Source: Verrucomicrobiales bacterium
GTDB taxonomy: Bacteria; Verrucomicrobiota; Verrucomicrobiia; Verrucomicrobiales; V1-33
Assembly: GCA_028293305.1 (NCBI GenBank)
Contig: JAQGPD010000193.1
Location: 1 to 11,239 of the forward strand
Length of the DNA: 11,239 bases
Direction of reading: 5' to 3'
Position numbers and translations under genes: made by a program. Below are positions 6,960-11,239 of this stretch, one piece after another. Each line of letters starts with the position of its first letter. Position 1 is the stretch's first letter. Under the pieces are notes generated by a model that was not told where the DNA came from, did not search any database, and worked only from the letters and a program-made list of their open reading frames with translations.

Positions 6960-6978
6960 GGCGGACAGAATGTCCGCC
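6960..6978. repeat. REP-like palindrome after the FGE-like gene
   Basis: GGCGGACA-gaa-TGTCCGCC is an 8-bp perfect inverted repeat with a 3-nt loop, starting 4 nt past the FGE-like stop codon. There is no T run, so it is not a classic intrinsic terminator. Closely similar GCGGACATTCTGTCCGC-type palindromes are, as I recall, scattered through verrucomicrobial intergenic regions. It may protect the 3' end of the message. Only one copy is present in this window. Confidence 0.6.
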
Positions 6979-6982
6979 CTCC

Positions 6983-7969
6983 TCAGGGTGGGGTGAAGGC
7001 GATGCGGAAGCCTTGATTGGGAAGCGAGCCGTGGAGGGGCATGGTGCCGTTGTCGATGAGGTTGAAGGCCTTGCAGGAGTTCGGCGAGCACCACCAGGAG
7101 CCGCCGCGGGCGGAGGTGAGGGGCTGCAGGGGCTTTTGGCGGATGAAAGGCGGGAGGTCCGAGGTGAACTCGAACACATTGCCGATGACATCATAAAAAC
7201 CCCAGGCGTTGGGGGGAAAATGGCGGACGGGAGCGGTGAATTCCCAGCCGTCCGACTGGCGGACGCGGGTTGCGTGGGTGGGGAGCGTCCAGGAGTTGGC
7301 GAGGGAAGGCCGGAAGTCCGCGCCCCATGGGTAAAGCGTTGAGGCTCCGGCGCGGGCGGCGGTTTCCCATTCTGCCTGGGTGGGGAGGCGACCGCCGGCC
7401 CATCGGCAGTAGGCGGCGGCGTCCGCGGCGCTGAGGCAGGTGACCGGGTGGTCGGGAAGAGATGTCAGGGCGTCCGGGCCTTCGGGGCCGCGGGGGAAGC
7501 GCCAATAAGCTCCCTCGGTTTCCACCCAGGTCCACTCGGGTTTCCCGTAGAAAAAAATGTGGGCTTTTCCACGGCGTTGGGCGTCGGTGCGGTAGGCGGT
7601 GGCGGCGATGAAGGCGGCGAATTGCCGGTTGGTTGTCTCAGCGTCGGCGAGTTGATAGGCGGCCAGGTGGACGGTGCGGCGGGGATTGGTCGGATGGCCG
7701 GGCGCGCCGATGGTGCGGGTGCCTTCCGGAATGCGGATGAGGATGTGCTGATTGGGTCCGGCGACAGTGGGCGGAGCGGCGGCCGCGGGGGGCTGGGCGG
7801 CGGCGGGAATCGGCTGGGATTGGGTGCAAAAACAAAACGCCACCACCAGCGGAAGGAGGCCCCGGACCGGCTGGAGGTGGCGGTCGGTTTTTTTAAAATT
7901 ACCGGGAACGCGGACTCCCAAGCCCACCCGCGTCGGCGCTGGTCGGAAAGGCGGCGGCGGGGTGGTCAT
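6983..7969 (-). CDS. Exported formylglycine-generating-enzyme-like (FGE/SUMF1) protein
   Basis: The 328-residue protein has an atypically long N-terminus, then a hydrophobic segment (about 38-48, LLPLVVAFCFC) acting as signal or anchor, a Pro/Ala linker (53-70), and an FGE-sulfatase domain from about 72 to the end. Family marks are HPVTCLSAADAAAYCRWAGG (174-193), RLPTQAEWETAAR (194-206), YPWG (213-216), GNVFEFTSD (263-271), RGGSWWCSPNSC (288-299) and NQGFR (318-322). True FGE oxidises the Cys of sulfatase CxPxR motifs to formylglycine using a copper-binding Cys pair spaced C-x4-C; C294 and C299 match that pair. Many bacterial paralogues lack these cysteines and have other roles. No CxPxR protein is in the window, so the substrate is unknown. 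It lies 12 bp after the gene at 7982, likely in one operon. A GTG at codon 15 is an alternative start. Confidence 0.85.
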   Translation of the reverse strand: MTTPPPPFRPAPTRVGLGVRVPGNFKKTDRHLQPVRGLLPLVVAFCFCTQSQPIPAAAQPPAAAAPPTVAGPNQHILIRIPEGTRTIGAPGHPTNPRRTVHLAAYQLADAETTNRQFAAFIAATAYRTDAQRRGKAHIFFYGKPEWTWVETEGAYWRFPRGPEGPDALTSLPDHPVTCLSAADAAAYCRWAGGRLPTQAEWETAARAGASTLYPWGADFRPSLANSWTLPTHATRVRQSDGWEFTAPVRHFPPNAWGFYDVIGNVFEFTSDLPPFIRQKPLQPLTSARGGSWWCSPNSCKAFNLIDNGTMPLHGSLPNQGFRIAFTPP

Positions 7970-7981
7970 GGAAGGGAAACG

Positions 7982-9028
7982 TTATTTTTTGGAGGAAGCC
8001 AAAAACTGTTGGGTGAGTGTTAGTATGGTTTGACGGGTTTCCTCGGTGTAGGGTATTTCGACCGGGTCCCACATCAGATAGGCGACTTTATGGATGGGGT
8101 CGAATTTCACGCTGTCGCGGCTATCCTCCGGGATATCGGCGGCGGATTTGTATTTGGAGAAATCCTCGTGGGCGCCCCATTTTTCCTTGAGGAGACGACC
8201 GTAGGTTTTTTCAAGTTCGCTTTGCATCATGGGCTCGAAACCGTCCTTGCGCATGGCGCGGACGAAGACGGCGAGGATATCGCGCTGGATGGCCTGGGCC
8301 TGGAAAACGGCGGTGGTGCGTTCGATCTCGGCGGCGCGCTCCGGGGAAAGTTTTTCGTAGTCCTCGTTCTCCTTCAACAGATTGGCGACGCCAACCCCGG
8401 CTCCGTCCGCGCCGTCCGCCTGAGGGAGGGGCAGCTTGGAATCCTTTTCGGCGACTGTTAGGCTGGTGTGGTATTTTTCCTCAAAGGCGAGAAGTTGGGG
8501 AAAGACTTCGGTGGCATTCAGTTCCTCGATCAGGCTGAGAAGCAGCGTGCTGAAGACGGCGGGGTCTGCGCCGACGGGTTCGACATCGATCTGGTCCTTG
8601 GGGATGGACGGGTCGGGCGGTTGGGGAACGGGTTTTTGTGAGGGATCGAGTTTTTCAAGTTTTGCCGCAATGGCGGGGAGGAGGGCGGCGCGGTTCTTTT
8701 TAGCCGTTAGTATGTTCTTTTCCGAAAAGCCGGCTTCGCCATGCATGAGGGTGCGGAAGCCGGGGATGGGGGCGGGGAAGGGCGAGCTGCGGGCGTCGCA
8801 GATTTGGCTGTAGTTGCCAGGGTAACGCAGCAGTTTGTCGAGGAGCGCGGGGTTCGGGGCGGTTTTTTCCGTCGGGGTGGCCTCCACCGTGCCAGTTTTT
8901 GGTTTTGTTTCGGCGGCGCGGGAGGAGGCCGGTGCCAGAGCCAGAGCCAGATTCATGGCGATGGCCAGGGCCAGGGAAGGGATAACAAACGATTGTTTTT
9001 TTGTCAGGATGGATGATGCGGGGATCAT
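7982..9028 (-). CDS. Exported protein of unknown function (348 residues)
   Basis: I do not recognise this family. ATG 9028 gives a normal signal peptide: basic TKK (9-11), hydrophobic FVIPSLALAIAMNLALALA (14-32) and a likely cut near SSRA-AE (39). Earlier in-frame starts at 9079 (ATG) and 9082 (TTG) would add 17 or 18 residues before the signal. The mature part has a Thr/Pro/Lys linker, a section around LLRYPGNYSQICDAR (66-80) with its only Cys, Pro-rich segments (132-143), and a charged, largely helical C-terminal half (about 155-295) ending in VKFDPIHKVAYLMWDPVEIP (307-326). No catalytic motif or membrane span is visible after the signal. The 12-bp gap to the FGE-like gene suggests co-transcription and a shared periplasmic or envelope location. 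Confidence 0.8.
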   Translation of the reverse strand: MIPASSILTKKQSFVIPSLALAIAMNLALALAPASSRAAETKPKTGTVEATPTEKTAPNPALLDKLLRYPGNYSQICDARSSPFPAPIPGFRTLMHGEAGFSEKNILTAKKNRAALLPAIAAKLEKLDPSQKPVPQPPDPSIPKDQIDVEPVGADPAVFSTLLLSLIEELNATEVFPQLLAFEEKYHTSLTVAEKDSKLPLPQADGADGAGVGVANLLKENEDYEKLSPERAAEIERTTAVFQAQAIQRDILAVFVRAMRKDGFEPMMQSELEKTYGRLLKEKWGAHEDFSKYKSAADIPEDSRDSVKFDPIHKVAYLMWDPVEIPYTEETRQTILTLTQQFLASSKK

Positions 9029-9131
9029 GGCGGTGGGATGCTGGAGGCTGCCGATGCGGGCTGGGATTGGGTTGGTCATCAAAGTTGCGGGTGCTTCGGA
9101 ACCGGACGGGCGGTGTGGCGGCGGGGAGGGG

Positions 9132-10049
9132 TCAGAAGCCGAAAATGCGTGTGATTTTTTCGGTGATTTGCGGCGCGGTGTCGGTGGGGGTGACGGGGAT
9201 GTTGACGAAGGCGGTTTCCCGTTTGAACCAGGTCGTTTGGCGTTTGGCGTAGTTCCGGGTGGTTTGCTGAACGGCGGCGACGGCTTCCTGGAGGGAGGTG
9301 GCCTCGTCGGCGGCGGCGCGGAACTCCCAGAGGCCGATGGCTTTGGAGGCGGTGTTGGATAGGGTGTCGTCGTCGATGGCGGAGACTTCGGCCAGGACTC
9401 CGGCGGCGACCATGTCGAGGGTGCGGGCGTTGACGCGATCGTAAATGTAATCGCGTGGAAGGTCCAGGTAAACTCCGCGGAGGCCGGAGCGGGGCATGGC
9501 CCAGGATTGTTTAAGTTCCGAGGCGGGCTGGCCGGTGAGGAGGCAAATTTCCAACGCGCGGGCGACGTGGCGGGGGTTTTGGAGGTTCAACTGCTCCGCG
9601 GAACCGGGGTCGAGCTCGAGGAGCCGATCCGCAAGTTCCTGAGTGGAAAGGGATTCCAGCTTTTTACGAAGCGTGGGGTCGGCGGGAGGCAGGGGGGAGA
9701 GGCCGTGGGTTAGGGATTTCAAATAGAGTCCGGAGCCGCCGCAAACGATGGGCAGTTTCCCGCGGGACTGGACTTCCGCGATGGTAGAAAGGGCCAGTTT
9801 TTCAAAGGTGCCGGCGTCCATTTCCTGGGAAAGCGGAATGGAGCCATAGAGGTGATGAGGGGCGCGGGCGAGTTCGGCGGCGGTGGGCTGGGCGGTGAGG
9901 ATGGGGATGCCGCGGTAGAGTTGATAGGCGTCCGCGCAGATGATTTCGCCGCCGGTGGCTTCCGCGAGGAGGAGGGCGACGGCGCTTTTTCCGCCGCCGG
10001 TGGGGCCGGTGATGGAGAGGGGGAGGGGGCTTTTGCTTTTTTGAGGCAT
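9132..10049 (-). CDS. miaA: tRNA dimethylallyltransferase
   Basis: MiaA transfers a dimethylallyl group from DMAPP to N6 of A37 in tRNAs reading UNN codons, the first step to i6A/ms2i6A, in the cytoplasm. The 305-residue product has the family's usual length. Motifs: P-loop GPTGGGKS (15-22), conserved Asp in DAYQLYRG (40-47), TAQP (52-55), APHHLYG (63-69), CGGSGLYLKSL (103-113), NPRHVARALE (158-167), KAIGLWEF (236-243) and RNYAKRQTTWFKRE (265-278), which contains the usual tRNA/pyrophosphate-contacting basic residues. GGGKS replaces the common ASGKT/S. The start is ATG 10049: the longer frame from GTG 10106 would begin inside the terminator hairpin at 10093-10125. The leader between terminator and start is only 43 nt, so its promoter is either there or read-through supplies transcription. 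Confidence 0.95.
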   Translation of the reverse strand: MPQKSKSPLPLSITGPTGGGKSAVALLLAEATGGEIICADAYQLYRGIPILTAQPTAAELARAPHHLYGSIPLSQEMDAGTFEKLALSTIAEVQSRGKLPIVCGGSGLYLKSLTHGLSPLPPADPTLRKKLESLSTQELADRLLELDPGSAEQLNLQNPRHVARALEICLLTGQPASELKQSWAMPRSGLRGVYLDLPRDYIYDRVNARTLDMVAAGVLAEVSAIDDDTLSNTASKAIGLWEFRAAADEATSLQEAVAAVQQTTRNYAKRQTTWFKRETAFVNIPVTPTDTAPQITEKITRIFGF

Positions 10050-10092
10050 GGAGGGGGAAGTTGGGGGCGGATGTGGCTGGAATAAAGCGATG

Positions 10093-10125
10093 AAAAAAGC
10101 CGTCACAGGCGGGGCTGCGACGGCT
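10093..10125 (-). terminator. Intrinsic terminator of the RRM gene
   Basis: AGCCGTC (10098-10104) pairs with GACGGCT (10119-10125), and CAG (10106-10108) with CTG (10115-10117) beyond a one-base mismatch, leaving a 6-nt loop. On the minus strand the stem runs into TTTTTT (complement of 10093-10098). It lies about 65 nt past the RRM gene stop and excludes the upstream GTG as the miaA start. Confidence 0.88.
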
Positions 10126-10188
10126 GGATTCGGGGAAGGGGCAGAAAGTGGGGGCGCTTTTTGGGAAGACGCTCTTTTGGACGCTGGG

Positions 10189-10938
10189 TCAGTCGCGGGA
10201 GGGGCGGTCTGATCTGTCGGATCTGTCGGATCTGTCGGATCTATCGGATCTGTCGGATCTGTCGGAGCGAGGGCGGCGGGAGTCGCGGGAATCGCGGGAG
10301 TCGCGGCGCTCGCGGCGTTCGCCGGATTGGCCCGGGGTGCGGGCGGGGCCGATTTCCATTTTGCGTCCCATGTAGTCTTTTCCGTGGAGTTCCGTGACGG
10401 CGCGGCGAGCCTCGTCGATGGTTAGCATCTGGACGAATCCAAATCCTTTGCTGCGCTGGGTGTCGCGATGGTAAACGACTTCGACGGACTGGACTTGGCC
10501 GACGCCGTTGAAGAGTTCCGTGAGGTCGCTTTCGGCGGCGTCGTAGTTGAGATTGCCAATGTGGAGGCGTGGGGAGGTGACGGCTTCCGGGTCCGGCGCG
10601 GTGGGGGGGCGGGCGTCGCGGGGGGGGCGCGGGGTTCGGTTTTCGCGGGAGGCGCGGTCTTTGGGGGTGCCGGGCTTGGAGGTTTTTTTCGATTTCGCGC
10701 CAAGGAGGCCGAAGGTTAGGGTGGAGAGAAGTTTTTGGAAAAAGGAAGGGGTCTCGGCGGCGCGGCGGCGGATATCGCGGCCGCGGTCAACGGGTTCCCA
10801 ATCGCGGTGGTCTTCACGCGGGGTGCGGTCCGGCGTGTGGGAGGAGCGGGAGCCTTGGGAGCGGTGCTGGGAGCGGCCTTGGGGGCGGTGATTGCCGCCG
10901 CGGCGTTGTCTGGTATTGGGTTGGTCAGTCTGGGACAT
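10189..10938 (-). CDS. RRM-type RNA-binding protein with Arg/Ser/Asp tail
   Basis: The 249-residue protein has one RNA recognition motif (about 124-199) with RNP2 LHIGNL (125-130) and RNP1 KGFGFVQM (164-171), so it binds single-stranded RNA. The N-terminus (1-60) is very basic and Gln/Arg/Ser-rich; residues 66-80 (FFQKLLSTLTFGLLG) form a hydrophobic patch followed by lysines that could be amphipathic. The C-terminus (about 207-249) is an Arg/Ser/Asp repeat tail made of RDS and RSD triplets, reminiscent of eukaryotic SR/RD tails. Bacterial RRM proteins are often cold-related or of unknown role. ATG 10938 is chosen because the in-frame extension to ATG 11223 has many A/T third positions unlike real genes here. 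Its terminator is at 10093-10125. Confidence 0.88.
   Translation of the reverse strand: MSQTDQPNTRQRRGGNHRPQGRSQHRSQGSRSSHTPDRTPREDHRDWEPVDRGRDIRRRAAETPSFFQKLLSTLTFGLLGAKSKKTSKPGTPKDRASRENRTPRPPRDARPPTAPDPEAVTSPRLHIGNLNYDAAESDLTELFNGVGQVQSVEVVYHRDTQRSKGFGFVQMLTIDEARRAVTELHGKDYMGRKMEIGPARTPGQSGERRERRDSRDSRDSRRPRSDRSDRSDRSDRSDRSDRSDRPSRD
10211..10264. repeat. 9-bp tandem repeat encoding the RSD tail
   Basis: Six consecutive units of gatctgtcg, identical except for one G-to-A change in unit four (position 10243), keep the reading frame of the RRM gene and encode Arg-Ser-Asp triplets. The near-identity, including silent positions, suggests recent expansion or ongoing slippage. Because the unit is a multiple of three, length changes would not break the gene. 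Confidence 0.9.
10279..10314. repeat. Second, more diverged 9-bp repeat (RDS segment)
   Basis: Units ggagtcgcg, ggaatcgcg, ggagtcgcg and gcgctcgcg follow one another with the same 9-bp period and encode Asp-Ser-Arg/Arg-Asp-Ser triplets next to the RSD array. They are less uniform, so this part looks older. Confidence 0.75.
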
Positions 10939-11239
10939 TGTTGGGATGGGGCATGGGCGGGCACTCTGGGGTGCGCCGGTTGGGCATTTCAGTAGGGGCG
11001 TTCGGTCGGTCGGTCTGGGTATGGGCGTTCGTTGATGTCCGCGTGCGCTGCGGAGGCGGCCGCTAAAAACGGGCAGGTGCCGGGGCACGGGATGGGTGGA
11101 AGAAGGAAAGGCCTCTGCAGAAACATCCTGGCGAAATAGGCCAGGACAAATCAAATCGCGCCGGGGGCGTTCTTTTTTCCGGGTAGAAGTTAATATCGCC
11201 CCCAGTCCGGGGCAACCGCTCATTTGCCGCCGATAAGGG
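10939..11239. other. Leader/intergenic region upstream of the RRM gene
   Basis: There is no convincing gene here. The RRM frame stays open but its codon use is unlike the genes around it. The stretch contains a 7-bp hairpin (tcctggc 11126-11132 with gccagga 11140-11146, loop gaaatag) and a 5-bp GC hairpin (gcccc 11198-11202 with ggggc 11209-11213), neither with a T run on the minus strand. No promoter pair at proper spacing stood out; AT-richer patches lie at 11170-11197 and 11134-11156. A long structured 5' leader for the RRM message is possible. Confidence 0.5.

Noticed and set aside
2923..9028. A sulfatase substrate for the FGE-like protein in this window
   Set aside because: I scanned the DUF1552, DUF1592-group and unknown exported proteins for C-x-P-x-R or S-x-P-x-R and found none.
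10050..10106. Earlier GTG start for miaA
   Set aside because: The codon is inside the terminator stem-loop at 10093-10125, and the added residues are not part of the MiaA family.
10211..10314. CRISPR-like array
   Set aside because: The units are 9 bp and contiguous, with no spacers, and are in frame inside a protein gene.
10939..11223. Earlier ATG start for the RRM gene
   Set aside because: The added 95 codons have frequent A/T third positions and no RRM-protein similarity; the usual basic N-terminus begins at 10938.

Overview
The window is about 11.2 kb of G+C-rich bacterial DNA in which every gene I can support lies on the minus strand. The lineage is most likely Verrucomicrobiota, less likely Planctomycetota. 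The main reasons are the paired DUF1592-group cytochrome-like protein and DUF1552/HXXSHH protein, which are families expanded in those phyla. Supporting reasons are an RRM protein with a short basic/hydrophobic N-terminus, a zinc-ribbon plus single-membrane-span protein, and starts without Shine-Dalgarno sequences. No mobile element, tRNA, rRNA or CRISPR array was found.

Layout in the direction of transcription (right to left): a leader of about 300 bp (10939-11239); an RRM-type RNA-binding protein (10938-10189) with a 9-bp-period repeat encoding an Arg/Ser/Asp tail; an intrinsic terminator (10125-10093); the tRNA-modification gene miaA (10049-9132); an unrecognised exported protein (9028-7982); and, 12 bp further on, an exported formylglycine-generating-enzyme-like protein (7969-6983) that keeps a C-x4-C pair. 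A REP-like palindrome follows (6978-6960). Then come two translationally coupled exported genes sharing ATGA: an 849-residue protein with PSCyt1, DUF1587, DUF1595, DUF1592, DUF1588 and DUF1585 regions (6827-4278), and a Tat-type DUF1552/HXXSHH protein (4281-2923).

The 753 bp between DUF1552 and the next gene is the most unusual part. It holds an AT-rich promoter-like element (2876-2813), about 250 nt that could be a small RNA and/or a 61-residue ORF, and a strong intrinsic terminator (2586-2553). Beyond that are a four-unit G3 heptad repeat, a hairpin and a 13-bp palindrome. A RimJ/RimL-type GNAT acetyltransferase (2169-1576) with its own terminator (1527-1496) follows, and the window ends inside a zinc-ribbon membrane protein (1359 to 1, truncated).

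The most obvious functional unit is the DUF1592/DUF1552 pair: an exported heme-binding-type protein coupled to an exported HXXSHH protein of unknown biochemistry. The FGE-like gene and its upstream neighbour look like a second two-gene exported unit. Nothing in the window is a demonstrably new system. The best candidates for undescribed biology are the orphan promoter-terminator unit at 2553-2876 and the exported FGE-like/unknown pair.
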